A stretch of DNA of 64,000 bases from Boswellia sacra. Taxonomy: Eukaryota; Streptophyta; Magnoliopsida; Sapindales; Burseraceae. Below are positions 1 to 12,100 of the stretch, piece after piece; position 1 is the first letter of the stretch, and every line of letters starts with the position of its first letter. The notes beneath the pieces are model-generated. The model was not told the DNA's origin. It made no database searches and saw nothing but the letters and a program-made list of their open reading frames with translations. The position numbers and the translations under genes were made by a program. The stretch is taken from assembly GCA_013180625.2 (NCBI GenBank), contig SNVD02013588.1:1-64000 (forward strand). Direction: 5' to 3'.

Positions 1-18
1 AATGAGCTCAAGGAATTC

Positions 19-1363
19 ATGCAAAGTTCTGAGGCCGCCACCGAAGCGCTACGTCAAGAGGTTCATGCCTTCCAAGCAAGGGTGTTGGAGGTCTTGGCTA
101 AGGTCGAAACTCGGATGGACAAGTTAAGTAAGGGCTTGGATGAGACAAAGGCTGAGGTAGCCACGCTCAAGAGGTCGGTAGCAAGTGGCGTTGTGGTAGC
201 GTCACCCACCCTTGCTATCCATAGGATTGAGGCACCTAAAGCCAAAGAGTATAGTGGCAAAAGGGATGCCAAGGAATTGGATAACTTCCTTTGGCATATG
301 GAGAGGTATTTCGACGCATTGGGGATCCTTGATGAGAGGGCCAAGGTAAACACTGCAACCCTTTATCTCACGGATCTTGCAGCTAGTTGGTGGCGTCGAA
401 AGTATGGAGAGGTTAGGAATGGCGTGTGCGTCATAGACACAATGGGCGGATCTACAGAAGGAGTTGAAACGCCAATTCTATCCGGAGAATGTGTCTTTTG
501 ATGCAAGAAGATGCATGAAGGAGTTGAGGCATACGCGCTCAATTTGCGACTACATGGAGGAATTTTCGGGGATGATGCTCCAAATCAATGACATGAGCGA
601 GGCAGATCTTCTCTTCAACTTCATGGACGGCTTGCAACCATGGGCGTATCAAGAGTTGCAAAGGAGGGGAGTGAAGTACATCGCTACTGCACTCACTGTT
701 GCAGAAACTCTTGTCGACTACCATAGAGGTAAGTCTTCGAGACACATTAAAAATCCCTATGACCATGATAGTAGTAAAGAGGAGGATAAATCCCCACGTC
801 ATCAACGTCCTCACGGTGGTAGAGATAGGAGACGTGATGACCACCATAGGAGAAATAATAGGAAGGAGCTATCACCCAACTTAAAGTGTTTCTTGTGTGA
901 TGGTCCACATTGGGCGCGGGATTGCCCAAAGAGACACGAATTGAATGCCATGCTCCAAGAATGTGAGGAGGCACAAGAGCCAGCGTGCATAAGTGCTATG
1001 CAAGTCCTCAATTCCTTGACGCAAACCTCTACACCTCCTAAGCCACTAGACCGATCATTGATGCACTTGGAGGCACGCATCAATGGCAAGACCACAAGGG
1101 TGTTGGTCGACACGGGTGCCACACATAATTTCATCGGTATAAGCGAGGCCAAGAGGTTAGGCCTTCGACTCGAGAAGGGGCGAGCACGGATCAAGGCGGC
1201 GAATGCGGAAGCCATACCCCTTGATGGAGTCGCTCGTGGGGTTAAGCTACAATTGGGTCCTTGGAGAGGTAAGGTCGATCTCTCTGCAGCTTCCTTGAAT
1301 ACTTTAGATGTGGTGTTAGGCATAGACTTTTTGAGGCGCTATGATGTGATGATATGGCCTTGA
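19..1363 (+). pseudogene. gag-pro: Gag-protease polyprotein, frameshifted
   Basis: Two overlapping frames make one gag-protease. Frame one (19-501) holds a coiled-coil-like start and the first half of a Retrotrans_gag domain (ending LYLTDLAASWWRRKYG). Frame two (464-1363) continues that domain (FYPENVSFDARRCMKELRH). The join needs one frameshift near 440-465, so the copy is broken. In frame two, a CFLCDGPHWARDCP zinc knuckle (C-x2-C-x4-H-x4-C, near 892-935) follows a lysine- and arginine-rich stretch. The retropepsin motif VLVDTGATHNFIG (near 1103-1141) and a matching LGIDFLRRYDVMIWP end complete the protease. Gag packages RNA and the protease processes the polyprotein. The protease active site (DTG) is intact. 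Reading stops at 1363, where pol would normally continue. Confidence 0.85.
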
Positions 1364-1668
1364 TGCAACGCGGTTTGCATATCGGAGGGTGGTACATTCA
1401 CTCTTTCCGCCGTAGCCGCACCAAGCTCCTACACCATGCATCTAGGGGTGATGCAATTACAAAAGGATGGTAAAGGAGTACGCGTAGAGGAAGGCTACAC
1501 GAAGAGAGGCAAGATGGTGAATGAGGTTGCTAGGTACACGGGTACACAGGCGAAGGCAACCAAAAGGCAACGTAAGCATGCGAGGAGGAAGCGGCGACAT
1601 GGAGGAAAGACCGCTTGCTCGCAAACGTTGGTGCATCCTCGAAGATGCGACGAGGGCGCCGCGCAATT
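1364..1668 (+). other. Non-coding internal region where pol is missing
   Basis: After the stop at 1361-1363 the translated sequence continues briefly like the usual end of the protease region. It then becomes an arginine- and lysine-rich low-complexity reading (TKRQRKHARRKRRHG) with no RT, RNase H or integrase motif. This is the scar of the pol deletion or the normal internal tail of a non-autonomous family. Confidence 0.6.
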
Positions 1669-1681
1669 GGGTGGGGGAGGA
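1669..1681 (+). other. Polypurine tract
   Basis: The purine run GGGTGGGGGAGGA ends one base before the LTR start TGTCA. This is the position of a plus-strand primer in an LTR retrotransposon, and it fixes the 5' edge of the 3' LTR. Confidence 0.75.
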
Positions 1682-2465
1682 TGTCATGCCCCGCGAGACA
1701 CGCGCACAGTTTTATGCCAAGCTTGCACCAAAGCACACCAAGGATTGGGATTTTGGATCAAGTATTATGGTGATTCGGGATCCTCATGTAGAGAGGAACT
1801 CAAGGGCGCAAAGAATGGGTGTGACGTTCCAGAAGGTTCTAGAAGGTTCCGTAACATTTCGAAACATTTCGGAACGATCCGGAAGAATCCGGAAGGCATG
1901 AGATACATACGGAAGACTCAAGAAGGCTCCGGAAGAGTCTAGAAGGTGGCGAAAGATGATGGAAGGCCGTGGAAGATTCCGGAAGCTTGGAAAAATATCT
2001 CGAGTCTAGAATGTTCTAGGGATATCTAGTGTAGGGTAGAGTTGTGTAGTAACTTATGGATGTCTCTAGAATTACTTGGCCAACAAGTAAGCTTGTAAAT
2101 ATCTAGGAAGTGTCTAGAATAGGAATGTTCTAGGTACTTGGTTGGCCAATAGGATTACGAAATGTGGCGCAATGTTAGCCACACATTGAGGAGATGCTTG
2201 CCTATAAATAGGGGTGAGCACTCATTTGCAAAGCAAGTCATGTAAGTCATGGGATTCATGCTAAACTCAAGGGTTCAAGAGTCTTGCAAGCCTTGTAAAC
2301 TACTTAGTGTATAGTGAATATGTCCTCACCCAACTCTCTCGTATCCTTGTTCTCTTTCGCTTGAACCTCTCTTATAGCGGTTTAAGGCTTACTTAGGTGC
2401 ACTTTGGAGTGTGTTAGCGCCTAAGGCCGCACGGCCTCCGCTTGTGAAATAATAAGGCCGTGACA
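1682..2465 (+). repeat. 3' LTR of the gypsy element (784 bp)
   Basis: The LTR starts TGTCA and ends TGACA, a perfect 5-bp terminal inverted repeat of the TG...CA type. It contains a TATA box at 2203, and U3 has a purine-rich degenerate run of GGAAG/CCGGAAG motifs at about 1830-2000. The following ATATG (2466-2470) is the expected right target duplication, but the left copy is outside the window. Its GC content is higher than that of the surrounding AT-rich host DNA. Confidence 0.8.
2203..2210 (+). promoter_or_regulatory. TATA box of gypsy LTR
   Basis: TATAAATA within CCTATAAATAGGGG, about 520 bp into the LTR, fits the U3/R promoter of this element. Confidence 0.6.
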
Positions 2466-3109
2466 ATATGCAGTGAGTTTGGTTAGCATGTTCATGGCTA
2501 ATCCAAGTAAGAAACTTTTGGAGGTAGTGAAGTAGGTATTTCATTACCTAAGAAGTTCAGCAAGGTTTGGTCTTGAGTTCAAAAGATCAAGTGACAAGGA
2601 AGATCGTGTCATGGGGTTTGTAGACTCTAATTTTGCTAGAAACCTTGACAATAGGAGTTCATTAACAGTTTATTTGTTCATAAATTAATGGCAATACTGT
2701 TAGTTGGAAAGCTACTTTGTAGCCTACTATTGCGTTATCAACAACAGAAGCTGGGTTTATAGCAATCACAGAGATAGCCAAGGAAGCAATTCACTTGAAA
2801 GGCTCGGTAAGTGAATTGGGGATTTCACAAAAGACACTAGTGATTTTTTTATGATAATCAAAGCTCAATACATCTAACAAAGAATCAAATGTATCTTGAG
2901 AGGACCAAATAATTAGATTATACTTTGTGAGGAGTTAGTAGCTCAAGGAACCATAATAATTAGCAAAATTGCAACAAAGGATTACTCAATTGACATGATT
3001 ACCGAGGTTGTTACAAGAGCAAACTTCAAGCATTGCTTGGATTTAGTCAAGATTAAGAAAGTTACACTGTCTCAGAAATAAGGTAATTGAGGTGGAGAGT
3101 TAATGTTTC
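2466..3109 (+). pseudogene. Ty1/copia RNase H remnant
   Basis: Reading across several frames gives the end of a copia polyprotein. First comes the RT-RNase H linker (AVSLVSMFMANPSKKLLEVVK), then the RNase H start (GFVDSNFARNLDNRSS), the LSTTEAGFIAI-like core (near 2738-2772), a degenerate DNQS and TKHI region, and a C-terminal NFKHCLDLVKI. Many stops and frameshifts interrupt it, so it is an old relic. It begins abruptly at the right edge of the gypsy LTR, so the gypsy element inserted into this copia pol. The 5' part of the copia element must lie left of the gypsy insertion, outside the window. Confidence 0.75.
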
Positions 3110-3420
3110 TTGCAACAAGCTGGAGATTTGTAAAGTTGGTCTAATAAACTTCGTATGGTAGTTTAAATTAGTTGTAAGAACATCATACATGAAGTTGCTT
3201 TTCCTCAATTTTCAACCAACGACGTGACTCAAAGCGCTGCGATACTATGCTCTATGTCTAACTTCCAATGTTCATGGCGCCGAGCACTTCAAGACTGGCA
3301 CTGGGGCACTTCAAGCCTAGAGCTGGGCATTACCTAGTGTTGCGGCACTCTAAGACAAGCACTGGAGTGTTGGGCATTTTGTTTAAGACTTTGATTAGGC
3401 TCCATAAATTGACAATTCCT
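3110..3420 (+). repeat. Possible 3' LTR remnant of the copia relic
   Basis: A purine-rich GGTGGAGA (near 3090) followed by TGTTTCTTGC resembles a copia polypurine tract and LTR start. The next 300 bp contain degenerate CGAGCACTTCAAG/GGGGCACTTCAAG repeats (3270-3325). No clear LTR end was found. Confidence 0.3.
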
Positions 3421-5816
3421 TTATCTATATAATTATTTCATTAATATACGATTTATCATAGAAGACATATTGATTAAAATATTTGTGCTTGTTTTACAGA
3501 AAATAATAAATTATAATTTAATCATGCATCTTATCTTACATTTCTATATTAAACAACGGAAAGACTTTTTTTTTTGTTTTTCAGTTTTTCAAATCCCATT
3601 GGGCATCTTTCTATTTTCTATCCATGATATGCTCTAATAAAATTATACTCAAATACTCTAATTTACAAACAAAAAGGCTGTTTAATAGTTTCATTTGAAA
3701 GTTAAATTATATAATTTTAAAATTAGCAAACAGGTCAGAGCACGCCTATCCAAACTCGTAAGGATTGACAACTAATTAATCATTTAATTATCCGCAACAT
3801 GATTTGCCAAGAAAAAAGGAACTATACATTAATATATCTTAAAAAAGATATTATTATGTTTATTCTATTATTGATAAATAAGTAAAACTAATTACTACTT
3901 GAACTTAAGCTATCGTCTAGTGGAAGGTTTAAGGATAAACCAAGAACCTTTCTGGTTATGGATAAGTACAAAAAATTATAAAATAATTAAAGGTGGTGAT
4001 CTTTCAATACAAAATAATTATATTAATAAAAAAGATGGGATTATATAAATCCTTAAAAAAACTCTTCACATCCCAAATAATTGCAGCCTTAATATTTAAT
4101 TTTAATTCCAAAAGTCTAAGAATAAACAGGCGACTCTTTTCAAGTTGCAAATTGTATTAAAGTTGTATTCCACTTTCCGGCCACATGTCATAATTACAAA
4201 TAAATGAATTAAAGAAAACCTATCTATAGTAACAAGTGAATAAAATAATGCGAGAAATAAAAAAAATTTCATATTGTTTGATTACAAACAAAATTCTCAA
4301 ACAACATTATTTATAACTTGAGAAGAAAAGTTAAATACAATAAAAACAAATGAATGAAAAACGGAGAACAATAAGATCTATACTTGTTTTTTTTCCTCTT
4401 TCTAAAAAATAGGTAAAATCTACTTAAAAAAAGTTATTCTAGCAATAAAAAATTAAAAAAAAAAGAACCACAAACTTCTGCATTATTTGTCATCGCCCTT
4501 CTCTTCACCGAACTTGTTTAAGATGACAGGGATGTATTTTTCCAAGTCGCTTATTTAAAACATTGAACGAGCTGAAATCTGTATTTTAATTGTAAGTTAA
4601 CATTTTGCAGAAACTAAAACTAATACCAAAAATTTCAGTAAGTATCATTCTTAACTTGTAATAATCTTAACAATTTCAGTTTAAATTTATCATATGATAA
4701 TTTCAGCCTAACCGATATATAACTCTTGCAGAATGTTGAACAAAGAAGTTGCCTAGCTTTCCCATTTCTTATATATACACTTCCACAAAGTCATTGATTG
4801 CACTCATTGGTGTTATACTCTCAACGTGATCTCCAAAGACGGAAAAGAAAAAGCAAGCACCACGCAATGGAGGAAGCAACGCAGAGCTCAAAATCATGTT
4901 GCAGTTCTGTTTTAGCATTTTTCATTTGAGCAGAGATAGGCGACGCTCATTTCTCAAGGCATGTGTCTCCATTTAATGGTGCGATGTTTTGTATTCAACG
5001 GTGGGATCTAAAAGTTGAATTTTACATCTTCAGCTAAACAAAATACAAGTGATAGATCTAGAAGTGAACTTTAGAGAACGTTTCAGTATGCCATATGATA
5101 CAAATTAGAGGTTGGAAAAAACGTCCCAACAGCATAAACAATCTCCACCTAATTTCTTTATTCATTTTAATTTTATGTAACCACTTTATTATCTAAAATG
5201 TCTGTAATACTATTACCATGTTTAAATTTAACTGAGGTAAATGAAATATAGGATGTGTTTTTTTTTTTTTTAACTATTCGAATAATGGGGATGGCAGTGT
5301 TACCTATCCAATGTTAGAGTTTTATTTAATTATTTATTCTCGTTAAATTTAGATGTTATTAGAGTTTGATCATAATATCTTTCGAATCTATTTTTTAAGT
5401 TACATTTACTAATGTTAGTAAACTGACCATATGTGTTTCCTTAGCAATCAGAGTAGTGATACGCATCACAATACTTGTCACAAGATCATGTATCTTAAAT
5501 GACGTGATATGAAAATAAAGCTTCCACATTTCACATTACTTCATCACTTTCCACTTGACAATAATTAATTAAATTCATATCCTTTGAGATAAATTTCGGG
5601 AAGAGTATAATTATTTTAGAATTAATGTATAGATCCTAAATTGTAGGCTCCATTTAGGATTCTTATAAATATTAAAACAAAAAAAAATTCTAAAAATATT
5701 ATCTTGTAGTATGGTGAACTGTTGCATAATATAAAATTTTGATTCCCAAAGTCGAAGACTTTTTTAATGCATTAATTATGTCATCAACCAGCTGGCCTCT
5801 TCACTATCCAGAGTCC
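3421..5816. other. AT-rich intergenic DNA, upstream flank of the Cys-rich gene
   Basis: No coding potential was seen. The stretch is AT-rich with short poly-A/T runs. Parts are repeated elsewhere in the window: 5365-5440 resembles 13915-13990, 4670-4760 resembles parts of 36950-37050, and 5640-5800 resembles 36600-36780. These shared blocks look like the promoter side of a duplicated gene unit. Confidence 0.5.
5780..5797 (+). promoter_or_regulatory. Conserved proximal promoter block
   Basis: The string TCATCAACCAGCTGGC is shared almost exactly with the degenerate gene copy at 36761-36778. It contains a CAGCTG E-box-like palindrome and lies about 20-35 bp upstream of the TATA box. Conservation in an otherwise diverged flank hints at function, but with only two copies this is inference. 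Confidence 0.4.
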
Positions 5817-5826
5817 TCTATATAGG
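5817..5826 (+). promoter_or_regulatory. TATA box of Cys-rich peptide gene
   Basis: TCTATATAGG lies 78 bp upstream of the ATG at 5904. The earlier in-frame ATG at 5832 is only about 6 bp past this box and so should precede the transcription start. This supports 5904 as the real start codon. Confidence 0.6.
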
Positions 5827-5903
5827 TAGATATGTTCTTCTCCTGCATGATAAAAGCATTCGAGAGAAAGGAAACACACACAGAGAGAGATAAAAGTTCC
5901 GAC

Positions 5904-6161
5904 ATGGCCAGAAATGGTATGGTGAAACTTCTAATGACAACCACGATGTTGTTCCTCCTTATGGCAGTCGTTGTGCAAGCCACAAAATGTTCAGACTGTA
6001 CCACTGAGTGCGTTTCAATATGCAACGACTATGCATCCACTTCTTGCAGCTCAAGCTGCGAGACCATTGATGAAAGTTGTGGGGCTTGCAAAACTGCTGC
6101 TCTTGCATCTTGCGGTGCCACTTGTTACGCAGGCTGCACAGCCAATTGTGAATCAGATTAA
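5904..6161 (+). CDS. Secreted small cysteine-rich peptide (85 aa, 12 Cys)
   Basis: This single-exon ORF encodes an 85-residue precursor. Residues 1 to about 26 form a typical signal peptide: a basic start (MARNGMVK), a hydrophobic core (LLMTTTMLFLLMAVVV) and a likely cut after VQA. The mature part of about 59 residues has 12 cysteines with spacing C-x2-C-x3-C-x3-C-x7-C-x3-C-x6-C-x2-C-x7-C-x3-C-x3-C-x3-C. The repeated C-x3-C pairs suggest helical hairpins joined by disulfides, somewhat like alpha-hairpinins. The exact pattern does not match a defensin, thionin, lipid-transfer protein or snakin that I know. It is probably apoplastic; a defence or signalling role is only a guess. A longer in-frame start at 5832 exists but is disfavoured by the TATA position and by the signal peptide. 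Flanking blocks recur at 13.6-14.0 kb and 36.4-37.5 kb, so the gene belongs to a decayed tandem group. Confidence 0.7.
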   Translation: MARNGMVKLLMTTTMLFLLMAVVVQATKCSDCTTECVSICNDYASTSCSSSCETIDESCGACKTAALASCGATCYAGCTANCESD

Positions 6162-9138
6162 TCTGTGCAAAATCCATTTGTTTCGGTTATATCTATTGTA
6201 TGAATATATCTTAAATTCTATAACATTATCTTACTTTTTCTTTCTTTTTTACTGACATCTTCATATTCGTTATACCACTTTCAAGTTTCAAGCATGGAAG
6301 AGAGAAAATCATGAACTGTGTTTCCACTTTTTAAAGTTTATACGTTTAAAAGTTCCTTACTTTTTATTTTCTTTCTTTAAAAGTTTTCACTAAAAAGTAA
6401 GTGAAATATGAGAAGCCCTTTTTAAAAAATATTTTGGCCTTAATTTAGTACTATAGGATAATTATTTTAATTAAGCAGATCAATTATAGAATATTGTAAT
6501 GTCGAAATCATCATATCAGGAAAAAAGTTTTCTGTCTTCAATGTTTTCTCCACAGATTGCTTCTTTATAACTCAATTCTGTCGTATGAACATGAGATAAA
6601 TTAATGAAAACGTGGTTTCGTATGCCGCTACTGAATTGCCTCTTTTTTCAATTTTTTTTGCAGATCCCAAAAGGTTAAATGATATCGGGGCTCCGTAGCC
6701 TTTTCATCTACTTTCCGAATAAAAACTGTACATTTCGTGTGTACTGTGCAGTTCCTTTGCAGATTGAATAATATGAGGCATTATAACCTCTGATGAAGTT
6801 GACCAATTGTACTTTTTCTCCATTTATTATAAATAAAATATTATGATACTTATCTCTCTCTTTTTCTTTTTCTTTTTTTTTTGCTATATTTTTGCTCTCT
6901 TTCTCTTTCCCCCCATTACCATTGTTCCAATTCCAGCTACTTAGGCTCAAATGATAAGTAAATATTTTAGTAAGAGAAAAATTTATGAATCAGATGCGTG
7001 CCATCTTCCATAAAAAAGTTTTACGTAGGTTAGCTTAAACATATGTTAAATCCTCTAATAACCAAACAAATAATTCAGTAGATAACTCTATAATACAATA
7101 TTTATATATGCCGCCTCTAACAATTGAAGTCATACTAGAACATATAATATATAGATATGGTGAGAATAGCAACTAAAAGGATGAGGACCCAGAAATTTTC
7201 TTATGACAGGGCTAAGTTAAATATTTTTCTTAATGAAGATTAAATATTGAAAAAAGCTTTTGATAAATTCTAACTTAAGCAAAATGAATATAATTTAATT
7301 AAAAATAAAAGAATGACAAAAAAATAATAAACTTCCCCTAATAACAAGTATTTAATCATTAATTGTTAGATCAAGTTTATTTTAATAATTTTATAAAATT
7401 AAAATATAAGTGAAATTAACAAACGTTATTCGGCAACAAATGATTAAACAACGAATGATAATTTATTGCCTATTATCACATTAAATTTGTGTGAAATATA
7501 ATATGTCTCATTTGTTATGTATTTTTGTTTAATTTAATAAAATGAATGATTAGAATATTTGCGTTGATTTAAGGTATATCATACCAAATTTAAATTTATA
7601 ATTAGTTATAAACAAGTACTATAAATTCTATCATTTTTTAATTTTAGTTAAAATATAAAACCTTAATATATAAATTGATAATTTGTCAACTAATTTTTTA
7701 AGATAAAATTATAGTCTATAATTGAAATATTTCCAGCTCGCAAAAATCATATTAGTAGTAATATAAAATTTAGTATATTTTAGATTTGTTATATGTATGA
7801 AATTTTTTGAGAAATATGAATTTAACAACTTATCATAGTTTAAAGAACTTTAATAAAAGAAAATATTTTTATGATTATTTTTTCGAAAATGTTAATTTAA
7901 TTTTTTATAATGTTAAAGTTGCTAAAATAAAAAATTACTTGAAAATTCTGATTTTTTTCCAAAACGCTAGGCCGAGCCATATGCCTGCCTAGCCTCTAGG
8001 GAGGTCCGCCCCTAACTAAAAGCTTACTTATAATTTTATATATGTACAACCAACTTGTACAACCAAACTCTTAAAACCTAATTTGACAAAAAGTCATTGG
8101 ACATGTGAATCCTTCTTCATTTATTTAAAATTCTTTAATTTATTTTTATTTATACTTTCCAAATAATTTTATGCCGTATCAGATTATATGTTTTAAGATT
8201 TCTATTGAGGATGAGTTGATAGCAAATGATAGCGAAATAAATAGAGTCACATACTTATTTAATGTTGCTGCGACTTAGAACATTGAGTTCTTTAATAACA
8301 AGGACAGGTTGTGTGTTCTTGGGTTACTACTTTACCTAGAGAATAGAAATATGAAAAGCTATATATAGGAAATAAACAAAAAAAAGAGTAAAATGAATAT
8401 TTAATCTTAGGATCTGAATTTGTATTTTAATTAATCTCTTTATCAACTTTTTGTTCATCTTGTAGATTCTACGGTGTCTACACACCTAATTATTTGGAGG
8501 GTGTGTTAAAGTCATATCTTGAAGAGTAATGCTACATATACAACTTAATTGATATATAAGTTAATTTTCATGTAAATCTAAATAACTATCTTCTCAAATT
8601 AAGAGTACATGCAAGTACTCAATCTAATAATTTGACTTTCTTTTATTTAAGGGTTGATAACATTTACATACCCTTGATGTTTGCTCAAATTAGTAAAAGG
8701 CAAATTAAAAATATGCCCTAAATTAAATATAAATCCATTCTATTTAATGCCCTTGGAGAAGATTTTAATGGAAGGGGCGTTGTCTTCATTCCAAAATAAG
8801 ATTTCAGTAAGTATTAGAAAAAGTAGAAATAGAAACTATGAAAAGAGCACACTGATGCTACCATTGCAATCGCCGAGCAATGAATCTTCATGTCCCGTGG
8901 AAAAAAAAAAGGTCCAAAAAGCCACTTTTAGATTATAAAGACAAAATAATTAAAATCTAATTTATCAAACTTTAATCAGTGAGGTGTATTTAAAAGAATA
9001 AATACAGAAATCAATTTTTTGTAGGGCAAATTAATAAACCTACTCTAACTTTAAAAATTATTTTGGTCCAATTTCTGTTAAATTATCATTTAATTAACTT
9101 ATTATTTTCTTGAAGTAGAATGGTTGTTCAAGATATAT
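6162..9138. other. AT-rich intergenic DNA
   Basis: No gene is supported. The 3' flank at 6375-6470 is related to 13640-13735. A short GC-rich patch at 7965-8010 (CTAGGCCGAGCC...CCTAGCCTCTAGGGAGG) looks like a fragment of an old transposon. Short ORFs here are AT-biased and have no recognisable features. Confidence 0.5.
9134..9138. repeat. Target site duplication, left copy (TATAT)
   Basis: TATAT directly precedes the TGACA end of the 3.5 kb LTR and is repeated at 12671-12675. The motif is simple in AT-rich DNA, but both copies abut TG/CA termini exactly. Confidence 0.55.
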
Positions 9139-12100
9139 TGACAATACCCGCCCCTAGCTACACGGGCGAATCATGCCTAAAACTGTAGACTACTGACTGT
9201 TTCTTAATTCTTGTCTTTCTCATAGAACAAACTTGAAATAATTTCCATTACATCCATAAATGAAATTTATAAAAAAAAACAATTTAACTAATTACAACTT
9301 TGACCTATCCTTGCACCATCACGTGACTGGGCCTCCACACTTCCTAACTAGATCACATTTTGCTTTCATCCTGGGGGGAAAAATTTTAAAAACAAAGAAA
9401 AGTAAAAACAAAGATGTGAGTATAAAACTCAGTGAGTGGGGATAAAAAAAAATGTAATTGTAATTAAATCCAAAAGAAATCGTATCGTTATAAAATAAAT
9501 ATTTGCTTTATATAAAAAAAATAGTCTTTATAATCTATAACTTTCATATCATCTAAAATGTCATAAAACTTTAAAATAAATAACTATTGAATGACTAAAT
9601 TCATCAAAATACTAGTTATATTTAAAACAATAAAATAATCATCTTCAATCGTATAATACGATGCTCTTGATGATCATGCTAAAATCATCGCTTCAGTTAT
9701 TTACTATGAAAAACATAATTTTCTTAAAAATCTTCTTTCAAAAGAAACTATTGTGAATCATGCTTCTTTTTCAAACTAACTCATATAAACATATTCGAAA
9801 CTCTTTTCATTATACTAAACAAGTACCCCTGAAACTGTCTGATCTTGCCTGACGAGATCTAACATCGCACAGGCAGAGCTATCTGAATTTTCTCATACCT
9901 GGTGAGATCTACATCACTCAGGCAGAGCTATCTATACCTGACGAGATCTAACATCGCGCAGGCCTGCTATCTAGTCATACGCATGCGTAGAGCTGCCCCC
10001 AAAGGGCTAAAGCGCCCAGATCACACGGCCCAAAGCCTCTATGTGTGTCTGAACGGGCCCCAAAGGCCTCTATCTTTCTATCTTAAATCTGCGGTCTCAC
10101 TGTCTAAGTGAGCTGGGTACTAGCTTAGTATAATATAATTAAACTTTCTTCTTTTCTCTAAAACTGATTTCTTTTCAAAATTTATGAAACTTATATAAGC
10201 TGAAACTCATAATATCTGAATCCTTGAAAATCCATGATAAATACTTAAAAGAATAATTGCAAATACTTTGAGAAATCCTTGAAATCAAATTGCTATAAAA
10301 AAAATATGATCATAATTGTTCTGCTTTTACACTTTCTATAAAATGGTAAAATATGCATCTATAATAATATAGAAAACGATTCATATATAAAACATGAATC
10401 TTTCTTAAAAATGCTAGATCATTGTTTAAAACTAACTTTGCAACTAAAATTTATATCTATAACCATTTGGAAAACTAGATTTGAAACATCTTAATAATTG
10501 AAAGCAAACATAACAAATGAGTCTATTTACCCTCGAGAAATAAAAAAGAAACTAACTTGAATTCTTCTGAATTTGCTAAAATTCTCAGAAATTCTATTAA
10601 ATGCTAAATAAACATAGCTAAATAAATACTAAAAACATATTTCTAATTATCCAGAAAAATAAATCTTCTACTCTTTCTAAAACTTTCTAAAATATCCATA
10701 AAATAAAATACTTTTCATCTCACTATAAACCATAATTTATATTTCTATCACAAAATCTCATACATCATACTTTAACTCAAATCTTTTGAATGTTCTAAAT
10801 TTTTCATAATTCTGCATGTAGGTCCCTACAATTTCTGGAACAGCTTTCTAAATTTATAATTCAGCCCCTGCTTGGGCAGTTTTAAAATTTTGCATTATCA
10901 CCCCTACAGAATTTAAATTCTACTTTCCAAAACTTTTTCTTCTTAATTTGCCATTATTTTGAATATACAATCACTTAACATTTTGTTAACCAAAATCACC
11001 ATTTCTTCAACATATGTATTTATTTAAAGAAAATAACTCAATACCTCAATTTCTATACTAATTCATTTAATTATACAATGTCTCTTTTCAAATTATAAAC
11101 AAAAACTTTCTACTTTTCACCAACATATATATTCATGCTACAACTTTCACATTAAATTTATTTTTTTCTCTTGTACTCAATCTTATCGAAATAACAATTG
11201 CTATATTTTCAAAACTAATCTGCTAGCACCACCCATAACCATCTCTTCTATCCAAAATCTAATACTTTACACACTCCTATTCCGAAAATACATAAATCAT
11301 CATGATCTATTCTAAAAACTTTTAATATAACTCAATTAATTAAACTAATAACTTAAATCATATGAAAAGCCATAAATTTAATACACTTGAATATAATATG
11401 AAATTCTCAAAACATAACCCACTCACAAATTTGGGTGCACAACTCGATTAGCTCGGATTTGATTCCAAAATCAACATTCCGCTTATCCGACCACATTCTT
11501 CAACAAAGAATTAATCCTTCCTTGTCCTAATATCATAAAAGAGCTCATCACATCATATTCAATTAGTAAGCAACTTGAATATTTAAAATTCTCAATATCC
11601 AACTTCATATCTTAATCCAATCAATCCTAATTAACTCCATTTTCAAACTTCTTAAACAGAACAGTTCTTGCTCTTTGATTTTTAATAAATAACTGACTTG
11701 TCAAAATTGTCTAAGATTTTATACAGACCTTCTACACATACATATCTAATAACATATAAAATTTCATAGCATTCCAAGTTCATTAAATACCTCAAAATCT
11801 TCATGTTTCTAGATACAAAAATTCTGTAAATTCATTTCCAGAACTGACCTCTCCATTTTCCAAAATACATGACAATTTGTGATAAATTCATAAAATCACA
11901 AAACTCTCCAGATTTAAACTAGACATACATACAAACTCATATCCCAAATTTCATAATTTTTGAAGACCTCTAGATACCTCAAATCACTTACCCAAAACTG
12001 ATTTTCTGTAGAAAAACTGAATTTCCAGTAGTAAACAGTAAACTTCGAAAATTCATATAAAATGGTATACTCAACATTTTTCAATGATTCCAACTTTGAA

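Larger units (their letters stand above)
1..2465 (+). mobile_element. Ty3/gypsy element, gag-protease only, 5' end outside window
   Basis: This is the 3' part of an LTR retrotransposon. It reads gag, zinc knuckle, aspartic protease, then about 300 bp of unrelated sequence, a polypurine tract and the 3' LTR. No reverse transcriptase, RNase H or integrase lies between the protease (ending 1363) and the LTR (from 1682). The element is therefore a non-autonomous gag-protease derivative that would need enzymes in trans. The gag sequence resembles chromovirus-type gag, but the lineage call is weak. The element sits inside a copia pol relic that resumes at 2466. Its 5' LTR and target duplication partner lie left of the window. 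Confidence 0.8.

Noticed and set aside
811..1323. 170-residue minus ORF
   Set aside because: Antisense shadow of gag-protease.
1436..1942. 168-residue ORF crossing the polypurine tract and LTR start
   Set aside because: It spans a non-coding boundary, has no domain and a biased basic composition.
5832..5903. Longer N-terminus for the Cys-rich peptide
   Set aside because: It would start about 6 bp after the TATA box and would bury the signal peptide.
8681..8938. 85-residue ORF in AT-rich DNA
   Set aside because: No domain, no repeat, no supporting copy.
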